64,000 nt of DNA. Origin: Pseudopyrenochaeta lycopersici (taxonomy: Eukaryota > Ascomycota > Dothideomycetes > Pleosporales > Pseudopyrenochaetaceae). A model generated the notes under the pieces. The model worked only from the letters and a program-made list of their open reading frames with translations. It was not told the origin of the DNA and did not search any database. Location: contig NHZP01000022.1 in NCBI GenBank assembly GCA_003313425.1, positions 186,001 through 250,000 of the forward strand, written 5' to 3'. Of this stretch, positions 1 to 12,786 are shown one piece after another (position 1 is the stretch's first letter; each line of letters opens with the position of its first letter). The position numbers and the translations under genes are program-made.

Positions 1-600
1 GTGCCGCGGGGACTTCAACGGAAAGGTCAGTGTCTCCAAACCAGGAAAGCGCTCAAGCATGCTGGTGCCGTTTGAGATGATAGTTGGCCAGAAGCGTCGT
101 TTCCATCCGTAGCTCACTTCTTCAAGAGCGGTGCCAAACACTCGATGGTCCACCTCTGCCGTGAGGCTGACATGACGTACCAACTGACGGTAGGCGAGCG
201 TTAGTTCCGTGTCGCTTAGAAACCAGATGCGAAAGACATTTTCTCCATAGAGGACAGCACTGCACTCTGCATGGAGTTGCTGGCAAGTTCGCATGAGTGC
301 CATGGGAATTATATTGCGCAAAGGTTGCGGCTCGACGGGTCCGTGGCCCTTATGTCGGACAATCATCGCTTTCGCAATGGGATGAACCGCATATGGATTC
401 GGTGAGTAAATGAAGATAGCACCATGAACACGAAATGCGAATCCATATACGTAGTCCCTGAGCTCACGAGGTAGATCTAGGAACCCCACTTGGTGGGAAG
501 AGTCCTTATATGATTGGACCCAATTAATAACTGTGTTTGGCTGTGGAGATCAGATATCACATCACCTGGACGGGGTCGTCAAGCGTACCTCTGCTGCCAT
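1..600 (-). CDS. Partial DUF7730/F-box-like protein (3' end outside window)
   Basis: The gene runs off the left edge of the window, so only the first 184 or so residues are present. I place the start ATG at 600; a tiny first exon (589-600, four codons) is followed by a 48-nt intron (541-588, GTACGC...CACAG) and an open exon from 540 to the edge. The protein contains FLDLPRELRDYVYGF near residues 24-38, then a region ending in a LMRTCQQLHAECSAVLY-like motif. Both are typical of the fungal DUF7730 family, in which an F-box-like 'LDLP.ELR..IY' segment is followed by 'L..TCR.I..E...VLYG.N.F'. These proteins are abundant in Dothideomycetes and their function is unknown; an adaptor role is inference. 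The start depends on the short first exon and is moderately secure. Confidence 0.72.
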
Positions 601-1227
601 GGTGCATTATTTATCTCATGCAACGCATGGAGTTTGAAAATGGCTCGAAGAATCAAGCCGGGTGGTAAAAGCTGAAGGATGACGGCTGACTGAATCTCCT
701 AGACCAAGTTCGGCACACAGGGCGGGTGGCTTCGGTTGCGCCTTCCGAAATCAATACGATGCTCCCTTGCGTCACATTGCTGGTCCTCACTTATGAGGTA
801 GTGAAGAGTATCTCTGAACCTAACGATTCTTGCTGTCTAGAAAGATACTAGGACTACCTTTGCTTTTCAAATGTCTGATTGTCTCGCTGTCCCTATGCCG
901 CTCCACGAAAAGAATACCTGGACAACACTTGATTCTGGCTGTCAAACATGACGACAAATCAAGAGACTGTCCTCAAGTGTTTGTGATATTAGTCACCCTG
1001 GTAGTCGCCATCACCAACAATACTGGTACTCTATGCTGGCGACCAAAGCTCTGAGTACAGTAACGGTAGCCAGGTCATGATAGAGCAAGTGGAATCACGT
1101 CGGTTCATTCTGGTAAAGTTTTGTGAAGAGCATAGTCGCATAGCACCTTTGAGAATCTTGAATGCTCACATTAAGTTGCATTTGAGCACACTTCAGACTG
1201 ATGGCGTCACAGCATGCTTTTATATTC
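601..1227. other. Intergenic stretch, no gene seen
   Basis: Between the start of the leftmost gene and the 3' end of the complex I assembly factor gene. Open frames here are short, lack family motifs and look like chance. It must hold the promoter of the leftmost gene and the 3' UTR of the next one. Confidence 0.6.
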
Positions 1228-2432
1228 TCATAGCTTCCGTCGGCTGTATGCCCAGTATGCCTGGACTGGCAATTTCCAGTCCACCCTCCTCAGATTCGCA
1301 TCAAAGATATCGAAATCCACCTTCTGCAGCCTGTCGAGCCACGACTGTGTCGCTATACTTGGCATGAAGACACCAAACGCTTGCTCAACCTCGGCTAACT
1401 GTGTTTCCTGTCCCGCATTCAGTTGTTGTGGACTGTATTGATGTTCCTCCTCGTTCTGGTGCTCAAAATCGTGCCCGAGGGTGCCCTCTGCTCGTAGTTT
1501 CAAAATCATCTCTCGTGCCGTGATGAGGTGGTCATTTGCTCGAGTTGCGACGGTGAAAATGGCGTCGCGCAGACCCGGTGCGGCGACACCGAGGCGGAAG
1601 ACGTCTTCCTCTTTTACATTCGCTTCAGCCATGACGTCCAATGGCAGTAGCACAGCCCCTTGAGTTGGGCCCGACTGTCCGGTCATAGAGTTACTCGTGC
1701 CGAGGGGCTGTTGCGGCGGAAAAGCGATTAGCGGAATCCCTCTCAGAACAGCCGCAATGCCCATTGCCTTGCCGATGTGTGAAGCAATATGATCCGTTGT
1801 TATTGAGGCCTGTGGTAGGGCCGATAGCGTCAGGTACAGCATTGTGGAGTACGTATTCTCGGCATAACTCTCCAACGCGCTCAACGTTGGGTACGGTGGA
1901 TTCCCCAAATACTGCTCTCGCGTGTTGATGATGCGGTGGAACCAGTTTTTGCTGAGCCGTGCCTTCCCATCTGATCGCGCATGCAGATCGTCCGCTGCTT
2001 TCGCTAGAAGAATAGCCACAGGCTCTTTTGGGGGTGAGCCTGCCAGCGCTTTCGACACTGTGTCCCGCCAGAATTGCATGCGCATCATACCGATGGTGGG
2101 CGTGCTCGTCGTGTCAGCAACGCGAGCGACGTCAACATTGAAGGCGCGGATGGCGAGATAGGCATCACGAGAGGATTGCGGTATGAAGGTTTGCAAAATG
2201 TGTGAGGGCGCATCGTATGTTCTGAGGGTCGTTTAGTTGTGCAAAGGAAGATGTAAAGACGGAGCAATTACCTGACTAGGTTTGCGCAATATGCTCTTGC
2301 ACGATCTACCTCAGCTTCCGATGGTCGTGATGTGTTCTGCCAACATGCTGAAGCATGGAACTGACGCCGTCGAGATTTTGTGTGCGTGTATATGCGCCGA
2401 ACTGGAGCGGTGCACAGCTTTGAAGATGGCAT
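1228..2432 (-). CDS. NDUFAF6: NDUFAF6-like mitochondrial complex I assembly factor (squalene/phytoene synthase fold)
   Basis: Two exons (2272-2432 and 1228-2221) are separated by a 50-nt intron (GTAATT...CTCAG); the splice joins VRTYDAPSHILQTF without breaking the frame and gives 384 residues. The first about 45 residues are rich in Arg, Ser and Thr with few acids, as expected of a mitochondrial presequence. The body has the all-helical squalene/phytoene synthase fold: FNVDVARVAD near residue 80, MRMQFWRD near 100, and a GKAMGIAAVLRGIPL segment near 205. The family is close to human NDUFAF6, which is needed for assembly of respiratory complex I; the Asp-rich catalytic motifs of true prenyl synthases are not clearly kept, so I infer a non-enzymatic role. 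It is divergent from RAD5, with about 265 bp between the two start codons. Confidence 0.85.
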
Positions 2433-2697
2433 TGAAACTTTTTACAAGACGGCCGGACTAGTTACAATACAATATTAAGAGCCATGACAGCTCGGCAAGA
2501 ATTGAGCAATTAGAGAATGGGTAAAGGGTAGTATACAGCTAATTGTACATTGGAGGCGAATGGCTGTGGGTCACCAAAGAGTGGCAGCGTCATACCTGTC
2601 ATCGGCTACGCTAGGCGTGCTCCCGTGAAAGCGCGTTGCGACGCGTCGGCCTTGAACATCCTCAGCGTGCGGCAAATGCGCAACCGCCAACCACACC

Positions 2698-5600
2698 ATG
2701 GAGTCCCCTCACCCGGACGAGAGACCGCTGAAAAAGCGTCGCTTCTTCACAGAAGACTCGTCGCCTTCTCAAATCCAACCAAAACATCACAGCTCACCCC
2801 CACATTCTCCGCCACCAGAGTTCGCCAATGCTGCAGATGTTCCCGATGAAAGCAGCCGCAACGGAAATGAAAGCAATTTGGGTGCCTTTGACATTGGAAT
2901 GCTCCAGGCAGTTGTTGGAGAGCTCCCTTCTGCGACGTTGGAGAAGCTGAAGGACGTGAGCGGAAGCAATGTCGAGCGAGGTATGCAAGCTCTACAATAA
3001 AGGACAGAATTGTGTTTGACACAGACAGCAATCAATCTCTATCTGGATGGATCATGGAACTCTGCACCCGCCCAAACGCCCGCACCCATGTTTCAGCCCC
3101 GTTCACAATCAGTCCAAACGACCATCGCAAATACACTCAAGCGGACCGAATCTGAGGTGTTGGAGGCTTCCACGCCTGGATCAGGCTCTTCCACGCCTAC
3201 TGTACTGCGAGAGATGCCTGTAAAGCGGTACATCGGGTCATTTGGTGCGGTGGGCTGGGCTACAAAGAGTGGAGTAGGCTTACTCAAGCACAATGAGAGA
3301 ATCAGCATTGAGCGTGTCAAGACTCAACACAAGCAAGGCAAGGCAAAAAGGGTTGTCAATCTCAAGAAGCAAGATCTGTTGGTCAGGTTTACAAATCAGC
3401 GAGGAGAAGAGGTGGGTAGGCTGGAGAACGACTCTGCCGCGTGGATATCAGCCTTGATCGACCAAAAGTGCTGTTCATTTGAGGGCACTGTCGTGTACAC
3501 TCCAGACAGGATTCGAACTGGTGATACAATATACCTACAACTACGTGGTTACTTCCTTCGCGGCGCGTTTGACAAGCGCAAGTTCGCTAAGCCAGACAAC
3601 AATCGTGAAGTCAGTCTGTTCGAAGAGAAGGAAACATCGGATGAACGAGACCTTCGTCTGCGCCAAGTCGGTCTTGTGAAGCTGTTCGAGTCCATCAACC
3701 TTCAACCCACTCGACAGAATGAGACGACTGAGAAGCACAAGCGACAAGGGCTCTTACAGGCAGCAGAGAAGGCGGAGAAGAAGGACGAGAAACCGAAGAC
3801 CAAGAATGGTACCTCTGTAGAGAATGCATCGTCACCGCCATCTGAGGAAGCCGAAGAAGGCGAAGAGCTCGAACAGGACCAGCTAGACTCGCTATACAAG
3901 AAGGCGCAATCGTTCGATTTCAACACCCCAACTCTTGAACCAGCTGATACATTTCGTATGGATCTACGCAAGTACCAAAAGCAGGCACTCTTCTGGATGG
4001 TTGGGAAGGAGAAAGACGAATCACTCAAACATAAAGAGACCTCCATGCACCCATTGTGGGAAGAGTATCAGTGGCCGACTCAGGATGCTGACAATGAGCC
4101 TATGCCTGCGATAGAAGATCAGACTATGTTTTATGTCAATCCGTATTCCGGTGAACTGTCGCTTGAATTCCCGAAACAAGAGCAGAACTGTCTGGGCGGC
4201 ATACTTGCAGATGAGATGGGACTCGGCAAAACCATCGAAATGCTCAGCTTGATACATACACATAGACTGAACCCTAACAAAGATGGTGCAGCGGTTACTC
4301 CTAGAACACTGCCACGCCTACAAAAGACCAGCACAGTGGTTGAACCTGCTCCTTACACAACTTTGGTGGTAGCGCCAATGTCACTACTAGCGCAATGGCA
4401 CAGCGAAGCCGAGAAGGCGTCAAAGGACGGCACCCTGAAAGCCATGGTCTACTACGGTTCCGAGAAGGCTGTCAACTTACAGAAGCTATGTTGCGCTTCT
4501 AATGCCGCCAATGCTCCAAATGTCATCATCACCAGCTATGGTACAGTACTTTCAGAGTTCAATCAGGTTGCTGCCCAAGATGGAAATCGTGGCTCACATG
4601 GCGGTGTCTTCTCGCTTGACTACTTCCGTATCATTCTTGATGAGGCACACTACATCAAAAACCGACAGTCCAAGACAGCAAAAGCATGCTATGAGCTGAG
4701 CGCAAGGCATCGATGGGTGCTCACAGGGACGCCCATTGTCAATCGTCTCGAGGACCTATTCAGTCTAGTTCGTTTCCTGAAAGTCGAGCCGTGGAGCAAC
4801 TTCTCCTTCTGGAAGACATTCATTACAGTGCCATTCGAGTCTGGGGACTTCATTCGTGCCTTGGATGTTGTACAGACCGTGTTGGAGCCACTTGTGCTCC
4901 GTCGAACGAAAGATATGAAGACGCCCGACGGTGAGGCTCTGGTGCCATTGCCAACACGGACCATTGATGTCGAGAAGATTGTCCTCTCTCAGGATGAGCG
5001 AGATGTCTACGATCACATTTACTTGCGCGCGAAGAGCGTTTTCAATGCCAACGCCGAAGCTGGAACCTTACTCAAGTCTTATACCACCATCTTCGCACAG
5101 ATCTTGCGCCTGCGACAGTCGTGTTGTAATCCTATACTTACTCGCAAGGCCAACATCGTTGCTGACGAAGAGGATGAAGGAGTAGCATCAGATCTGGTAA
5201 ACGGACTTGCAGACGATATGGACCTCTCCAGTCTCATCGAGCGCTTCACTGCGGAAGGAGATCAGGATGTCAACAAGTTTGGCGCGCACGTCTTGAAGCA
5301 AATACAAGACGAGGCCGAGTCTGAGTGTCCGATCTGTTCAGAAGAGCCGATGATTGATCAAGCTGTCACCGGCTGTTGGCACTCTGCCTGCAAAGAATGT
5401 CTTCTGAACTATATCAACCACCAGCGTGACAAAGGTGAGATCCCTCGCTGCTTCAACTGCCGCGAACCTATCAACGCACGCGACATCTTCGAAGTCGTTC
5501 GCCACGACCACATCGCAAATGAAGACAACCACGCCTTCCGCCCTGAGGGCGCACCAACGTCAACAACGCAGACACCACTCATTAGCCTCCGAAGAATTGG

Positions 5601-6178
5601 TCTTACAGGCTCAGCAAAGACGCAAGCTCTCCTCACCCACCTGAAGAAGATAAGGCGAGAGAACAAATCCGCCAAATCGGTGGTGTTCTCGCAGTTTACA
5701 TCCTTCCTCGACCTGATCGAACCCGCACTCGCTCGCGACCACATCCCCTTTCTCCGCTTCGACGGTTCGATATCCCAGAAACAACGCGCCACCATCCTAG
5801 CCGAATTCACCAGCAGTCCCAAACCCTACGTCTTGCTACTGAGTTTGAGGGCAGGTGGCGTAGGTTTGAATTTGACATGTGCTAATAAAGTGTTCATGAT
5901 GGATCCATGGTGGAGTTTTGCGGTTGAGGCGCAGGCCATTGATCGCGTGCATCGTATGGGTCAAGAGCACGAGGTTAGAGTTGTGCGATTTGTCGTGGAG
6001 GGGAGCATTGAGGAGAAGATGTTACGGATTCAAGAGAGAAAGAAGTTTATGTGAGTCTCATGATTTCTTACAGGCGAGTATTGATGCTAACGTCCGTAGT
6101 GCGTCATCTTTGGGTATGATGTCCGACGAAGAAAAACGGGTTCAACGTATTGAGGATATCAAGGAACTACTAAGCTAA
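2698..6178 (+). CDS. RAD5: RAD5-like DNA-dependent ATPase and RING E3 ubiquitin ligase
   Basis: Three exons (2698-2980, 3029-6050, 6100-6178) encode about 1127 residues, the usual RAD5 length. Order seen: an N-terminal Ser/Pro-rich stretch; a short helical segment ending NVERAINLYLDGSW (split by intron 1); a HIRAN domain from about residue 158 to 270; SNF2 helicase motifs with the P-loop DEMGLGKT (Lys about 495) and DEAH (Asp about 632); a C3HC4 RING from about 861 (CPIC...CGxHSAC-like...CFNC); and the C-terminal helicase half with SLRAGGVGLNLT and DRVHRMGQ. In yeast, Rad5 polyubiquitinates PCNA and remodels stalled forks in the error-free branch of post-replication repair; the RING inside the helicase core is diagnostic. 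The last intron (49 nt) sits just before the C-terminal ASSLGM...ELLS. Confidence 0.95.
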
Positions 6179-6576
6179 AGTTGAGCTTTCTCTTTGTCCA
6201 AGTACATGTTCCTGTTGGCATTTCAAGTGGAGTTTACGCCATATTATAGGATGTTTATATGGTTTGCATTTCTATGAATATCTGCGCATTTCTGGATAGG
6301 CGCATAGGGGCGCATATAAAAAGGCGACTAGTAATTACAGGATACGAACGACTCGGTACTAGGTGATGAGCTTGCATTTGGTTAGCATAGCATCCCCGGC
6401 GCTCAATATTAATTCAATCAGTTTCGCCTTCATCCTGCTTTCTCCTTTGAGTATCGCAATGAGTCATTATATCTATACAAGTCATTTTAACACCATCATG
6501 ATGTCCGACTTCTCAAAAAATTTCCTTCGAACGCTTGGTAGGTCTAACAATACCAAAGAGGCGATTCGATTGCAGA
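6179..6576. other. Intergenic, convergent 3' ends
   Basis: Tail-to-tail spacer between RAD5 and the MFS transporter. It is AT-rich with no coding motif and presumably contains both 3' UTRs and poly(A) sites. Confidence 0.6.
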
Positions 6577-8192
6577 TTACAACTTTGGCGCAAATCTAGG
6601 GTTGGTCCGTATTCTCTCCCCATACTTGAAGAACAGCCACGGCAGGGGAGACATTGCAAGTGTCAAAAATCCAAGTAAGCTGGTCCCCCAGCCCAAGCCC
6701 ATGCCTTCGTACATGCTTCGCCCAAAGAGCGGCACCAAAGCTCCAATTAGCGACCGCACAGCCGTAGCAGCAGCGTTCGCAGAAGCCTCGAATCGTGGAT
6801 GCGCATCGATGAAGTAGGTCGAAATACACATCATAAGCACATTGATGCCGATGCCCACCAGTACAGTTCCGAGCTCAGGAACGATCCAATGTGTCTTATA
6901 ATGGGCTGACCAGCCATACCAGAAAAGCCCTGCTGGAATGGTCAAAGCACATGGAATAAGCGGTACAATACGCCATTCAGGTTCCACGTGTCCATTGACA
7001 GCTTGCTTGCGATAGATTCGGTCTGAGACGTATCCCGCCACGCCGAGTCCGAGTATTGATCCGATGCCCAAGCCAAGGTATGACAGGCCAATTGCTCCAG
7101 TGTTGAAACCGTACTGCAACTGAAAAACCAAGGGGAAGGTCGTGAAGAGCAAGTACATGAAGCCATATACGACTCCCATGTACAAAGACAGAATGGACAC
7201 AATGGGGGAAAGGAAGAGCAATTTCAATGGCCGAATGATTGCGCGACCAAACACTTGCGAGGCTTTACGGTCGTCGTTCATATTTGTAGTGAGCCTTTGA
7301 TTTCCCGTCTCTTTCCGCAGTTTCTTGCACCTTCTTTCCAGAAGCGTGGGCGGGTACGTTTCTTCTTGACAGATGAAGGAGGCAATTGCCCCAACTCCCG
7401 ACGCGATCGACAGCGTCCAGCAAATCCAGCGCCAGCCGACCGACTCTCCGAGATAGCCACCAGCGATTGGGCCTAGGATCGGACCCAGAATAGGCCCGAG
7501 AGACCAAATAGCAATGATTTTGCCACGATTACGCGGATGGATGAGATCTCCAAACGTGCCAGCCCCAATCGTAATCGGACATCCGCCAAAAGTGCCGGCA
7601 AGGAACCGGAACACGACAAGCGCTGACAGGGAAGGCGAAACAGCTGTACAGATGTTGAAGACTGTAAACAAGACGTTACAGACTAAGTAAACTGGTAGCC
7701 GGCCATACAATTCGGATAGGGGTCCGAGAAACAGAGGTCCAAAAAAGTAGCCCAGAATCCACACGGAGACTACGAAAGAGGCGAGAAGAGGGTCATTGGA
7801 TCGATAAGTCGTCATTACTTGTTGGATGGCTGGTGCAAACATAGTTGAGCCCAGGGGTCTGGGCCAAGTCAGTGTGCCGCCTTCATGGTGGTCGACATGC
7901 CGCGAGGGCTGTGAAGTATTGCAGGAATGACTTACGTCAAAAAGGTGCAGTAGCATATTACAGAGATATTCTTGAACTTGCGGATGTTTGTCCAATTCAA
8001 TGGGTAGTGTGGATCATTCTCTCCTTCCCAGTCTACAGTGTCCGGGGATGGGGCGTCTTGCGCTGTCGTTGGGCTTGACTCCAGCTCTTTCTCAGTGCCA
8101 TTGTTTTCGACCCGAACCTCCTTCGAATCCACGCTCTGCCGCGTGACGTTTGCCGAAGCGTGTGTAACGTCGCCGTTCCTGTCATCCATCAT
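6577..8192 (-). CDS. MFS drug:H+ antiporter (DHA1 type)
   Basis: Two exons (7936-8192 and 6577-7858) with a 77-nt intron (GTAAGT...CCCAG) give 512 residues. A hydrophilic cytosolic N-terminus of about 70 residues ends in the family hallmark NDPHYPLNWTNIRKF, followed by the first transmembrane helix. The loop after helix 2 carries the MFS signature (GPLSELYGRLPVYL), and the GPILGPILGPIAGGYLGE stretch is the antiporter motif C. Twelve helices are expected. Members export drugs, fungal toxins or polyamines at the plasma membrane; the substrate here cannot be told. The gene is divergent from the Zn2Cys6 regulator starting at 9452 and the two share a 1.26-kb upstream region, so regulation by that factor is possible but only inferred from position. 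Confidence 0.92.
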
Positions 8193-9451
8193 GCATTACA
8201 CTCTCCCGTCACTGCACAAAGGACCAAAACCGCCTGCAGAAAATGAATGCAAGGCTGAGGGCAAAGATAGGAGTTCAAAAGATGCCGAAAGGTCGTCCGT
8301 CCAACATTCCCATACCCTTGAATGCTATAAGCAAGTCATGTTGCAGGGTTGTGATAGGACGGTAACGTCGCGGGGTAGCACCTCGGCTGGGAGAAGCCAG
8401 GCGTTTGGCATGCGAAAAGCATCTGCCTTATTCCCAGTAGGATTACGATGCCCCAGCATCTTCAAAAGTTGACCACCCGAACCGATTGGGAGATCTTGCA
8501 TTTTAGTGATTGAAATCCAGGATTTTTCGTTTTGTTTCCTCCCGTAATTCCACAGCCTGCCCTTCGGACGTTTCTATTCTTTCATGGCATATTGGGGTGA
8601 GCCAAAATCATCCGGTGGAACAACTACTGCAGCCATTTTTTTAGTCGTCCAACGTCCAGGACAGGGTATTTGGAGAGCCGATGTTACGGAAAAGTCGGCC
8701 ATTGGCGGGAGAAGGTACCTTGGAGAGGCTATGGATACGGACTCTGCTCTTACTCTCCATCGTGCTCGTGGCAAGTGGTAATTGAGGTCAACGCAGCCAA
8801 CACGATAGTCGATAGTATCTGTGCATCATGTTGACCATTAGTGAAATGTGGAGAACCCGAACTTGCGGACGGCCGGTCCCGAGCGAGATATGACCTGACA
8901 CAGCCCAAGGGATACACGTTTGTGGCTCGATTCCGGATGCGTCTGCGTACAGAGGTAATGTAAAGACGATATTATTTGTAGAATTATCACCACAACGCTC
9001 AAGTTTGCGAACTCGGTCAGAAGTCTTGAGCACGGAACGAGCCGGCAACCGAAACTTGGCCTGGTGCCCTGCCAGAGTCGGCCCGTTTTGCGCCAGATAT
9101 TCCAAACGGCTGGGGTGGATACGCCCTATACATTCGAGTCCATATCTAAGAGTCACGCGATATGTGAAGCAATTTGCAAGACGGTGTGTTTCAATGCGAA
9201 TGCGAACGCCACGTTCTCCATTGCCGTGGGTTCGCTCTCGAACGGGGCGTAGCGCAAATCTTACCCTGCACGAAGAGACTGCCATGACCCACTGATGACA
9301 GCCTTCGCCTGTGCCTCCCAGCTTTCCCGCTCGCGTTCGCGTTGTGCCTCAATGTACTGGCGACCACGACACAATCGTGAACGACTACGAGGGTAACCTA
9401 GTCTGCGCGGTCACTATAGTCCCAAGGTCTTCGCAGGTCAGCCTAGCTTCA
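8193..9451. promoter_or_regulatory. Shared upstream region of MFS transporter and Zn2Cys6 regulator
   Basis: Head-to-head spacer of about 1.26 kb. It contains one longer minus-strand open frame (8788-9285) without recognisable motifs. No specific operator was identified. Confidence 0.5.
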
Positions 9452-11393
9452 ATGCCACGCTTAGGTCATAAAAAGTACGTGAAATATACCGACCTCATCC
9501 AATCCTTACTCGAGATTGCAACCGCCATCAATCTAGCATACCCTCATTATTCGAATATGTTGGCTTAGGTCTAATATTACATTTTCTTTCAAGGTCGAGA
9601 TTAGGCTGCAGGCAGTGCAAGGCTCGCCATGTGAAGGTATGTCTCTCAACGCCACTTCTGCTTGCTCAACCGTCCATGAGTATCGGAGAACACTCCACTG
9701 ACCTGAGTCAGTGTGATGAACTCAAACCGTGCTCGAATTGCGCTCGTCATGGCGTTCAATGTAGCCTAGTCACGTGGGATCCCAATACACCCCAGCCACC
9801 CACACCTGTGCCTTCTGCAAGTGGCAGCAGTGCGCCAAAGCTTCCAAGGCAAACTTCAACTGAAGGGACGAAACTCGTACGTTGCGGGTTTTGCCGGTGA
9901 TGGCCTTCGCTAACGGTAACGAGGAACCTACATCGACACCATCTCCTTTACCAACTGACCATGTCTTGAACACGACGCTCACCCCTTCAGGAGGGGAAGG
10001 GACGTCTGCTTCCGTTATCTCGGAAAGCAGTTCTCCAGCTTCGCAGCCGGATCACTTTCCTTTCCTCACTAGATTTATCCACAGATCGGAAACATTGCAG
10101 GCGGATATATGGGTCCGAGATCTAGAGCTAATGTAATTCAATGTAGAATATGCATAACTACCTTCTGACTCTGAATTAGGCATCATTGGACCGTGGAAGC
10201 CTTCGATGAGTTATCACAACGCAATGATATGCGATATACATGGAGAGTTGATGCCCCAAGGCATGCCATCGCTCATCCTTTCTTTATGCGTAAGTGTTAA
10301 TTAACAAGCTGCATTTGAGTGCAATATTGACTTCGTAATTGTGGACTTTATAGATGAGATACTGGCGTTTGCAGCGTTTCACAAGGCCTCTAAAGAGGAC
10401 GACCAACGTGCACAGTACTACACCTTCGGGATACATCACCAAGACCTTGCGATCCGTGGTATCCGAGAGAAACTTCACAATGTCCTGCCTGAGGAAGCTG
10501 CGGCAATCGTCGCCACTTCTATACTACTTACCCTGAGCGTCTTCGCCTCGACGGGCTTCGAGACTAATTATCCTGAATTGTCGGCTCCACAAAGTGCCAT
10601 CGATGGGATCTTGAATATTTTTAGCCTTATGCAAGGCATGGGCAACGTCATCGCCATAGCTCAGCAATCAATTACGGAGTCCTTCCTTGCGCCCATGTTC
10701 CGGGATTCTCTGGAGGCTACTGCCTCTCAGCCGATGTTACAAGAGCTCATCCAGCACATTCCTACATTGTTGACGTTTATCGAGGGCAATTATGATCTCC
10801 CGGAGCCTGAACGTAAGGTCTATCTGGAGGTCGTTGCGCATTTCGAACCGGCACTACGAATGGCAATGCCTGCCCGGATCGATAATCGAGAGTTACGCTT
10901 TTTATTCTTCTGGCCTTTACATCTAGAGGCAAATTTCATCACACACTTGCGTCAGCGGCAACCAGGCGCGTTAGTGATCTTGATGTACTATACCACCTTG
11001 TTGTTTGCATCCGAGCCACGGTATTGGTTCATGAAAGGTTGGGGTGATCGACTGATGAGGGAATGCTACGAGGCTGTTGATCAGAGCTGGATGCCCGCAA
11101 TGCAATGGCCATTGTCGTTCCTCAACCAATCCGCCACATATGATCTATTTGCGACCCTGTTACGGCAAAGGCAAGCTACTGCTGCACAAGCTCAGGTTTC
11201 CTATAACCAGCAACCACAAATTCAAATTCCTCATAGGCAGTATACCCCTGGTCCTCTTCAGTCTCATGAACAGAGTATCGGTGCCAGAACTGCCCCTTAT
11301 CCACAGCGGGCTTCAAGCACTACATCGCCACCCAACCAAAACCCAAATATATATCCCTCATATATTGATCGGCCGCCAGGGACTACCGGCTAG
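9452..11393 (+). CDS. Zn2Cys6 transcription factor (UPC2/C6 sterol-regulator-like architecture)
   Basis: Six exons (9452-9474, 9594-9636, 9712-9876, 9924-10132, 10180-10289, 10354-11393) sum to 1590 nt and encode 529 residues in one frame. The N-terminus is MPRLGHKKSRLGCRQCKARH followed by VKCDELKPCSNCARHGVQC, a complete six-Cys binuclear zinc cluster split by intron 2. After a Pro/Ser linker comes DLELMHHWTVEAFDELS, the conserved start of the regulatory domain in this class of fungal C6 factors (yeast Upc2 and many Pezizomycotina paralogs). The C-terminal 90 residues are Gln/Pro-rich with a poly-Q-like QAQVSYNQQPQIQIP segment, possibly activating. Target genes are unknown; the divergent MFS gene is a candidate. 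The tiny first exon is supported by matching phase and the strong GHKKSR consensus. Confidence 0.88.
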
Positions 11394-12786
11394 TTCTAGT
11401 CATTCGCGAAGAATGTCGTGATCATCTAGAGAAACCAAGATTCGACCGTGCTCACAATACGAGTATTTGGCAAATCTCTCATTGGAATTGGAGTAAAGAT
11501 CTCACAAGCGTCAATTCAGTATAGTATCAACATGTAACCTTGTTGATATTCAAGGATAATTATCTTCTAATAAGGGAATTTCTTGGGCCGTTGCGGGCAT
11601 GCACTTCGGGTCGGGTGTTTGCATATGCAAACATTGTCTTGCGCCGATCACCAGCCCACCAATAACATTTTGATTGCGGCACAGTTGCAACACTCAATTC
11701 ACAATCAGTGACCCTGTTATCTTTGACGTAGTTGTCGTACAAACACCTTGGAGCCTTGAACATCTTCCAGAATTCTAGTGTTGTACGCATGAAATTCCTC
11801 GGAGCTCTCACCCGAGTACGAGCACGCCACAATGTAACTTTGATCATAAATATGCCCTGTCAAGACACTGCTTACGCAGTCACATGCACATCATACCACC
11901 ATGATGACCGTTCGGTAGAGCTTATCCCTTGCACGCCTGAATACTCAGCTGTGCTGCAACCCCACTCAAGCTGGCAAATCAATCCCAGCCTACTCTGCCA
12001 CGTCAATGGCTAACCACACCATGCTGGTCTTGCTTTGGGTCCGATATTTGGCTTTTGCTGAATCGAAAGATCGGCCCCCAAAATGCCCCACCGATCAGGC
12101 CCGAGAAGTGAGATTGTGAAAAAAGCACTCACTGCATATTCCCTAGCAGCCGCTGAGGTCATCTGGAATCATGAGCATAATTTACCCTTTTGAGCGCATT
12201 CGATGCGAAGGATAATGGACTGCGCAAGACATCCGTATAAGACATTGACGCGCGGGAAGATATGAAGCCGAGATTCCGGGACGATGTTCAGGGCATTTAC
12301 CGTAGAAGGTGTCTTGGCCCGCCCCCGGTACGGGAAAATAGAGTGAGCGCTTGAGCGTCTGGTTCGTACATGAAGCTAAGGCGTGTTGAGACTTGCCCAG
12401 ACAGCGAGTTTTGAAAGGCGTGTTCTGACAATTTTCGGAAGCTAGAAGATGATATTGTACGTGTTCATTGACTGCAGGTGTTGTGTTCACACCTGAGCCC
12501 GCGCGATTTGCACACTGCACGAGAATGACTATAGGTTTTGAAATTTCGCAGCGATAATTTGATCCATGGAATTTTCCCTATTGTGTACTACTACTACATT
12601 ACAATCATAACGAGCGTATTAGTGGGTATAAATCGCCCAGCCATTGACTAGGCAGTAACTCGCAAAAGGTGTATCACAATATATATATGCACTGATTTCC
12701 CATAACTTGGTACGACACTGAAAGAAATGTGTACGCGAATGAGAGGCATGGCCTTTCGAGAGACAATTGAGGATGTCTCATAACCT
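11394..12786. other. Intergenic stretch, no gene seen
   Basis: About 1.4 kb between convergent genes. Short open frames on both strands lack family motifs, and I saw no transposon ends or tRNA. Confidence 0.55.

Noticed and set aside
8870..8950. tRNA suggested by GGCTCGATTCC
   Set aside because: No matching acceptor stem and no D or anticodon arm could be folded around it.
8788..9285. 165-codon minus-strand open frame in the MFS/regulator spacer
   Set aside because: No recognisable domain, overlapped by equal frames on the other strand, and Arg-rich composition typical of chance frames.
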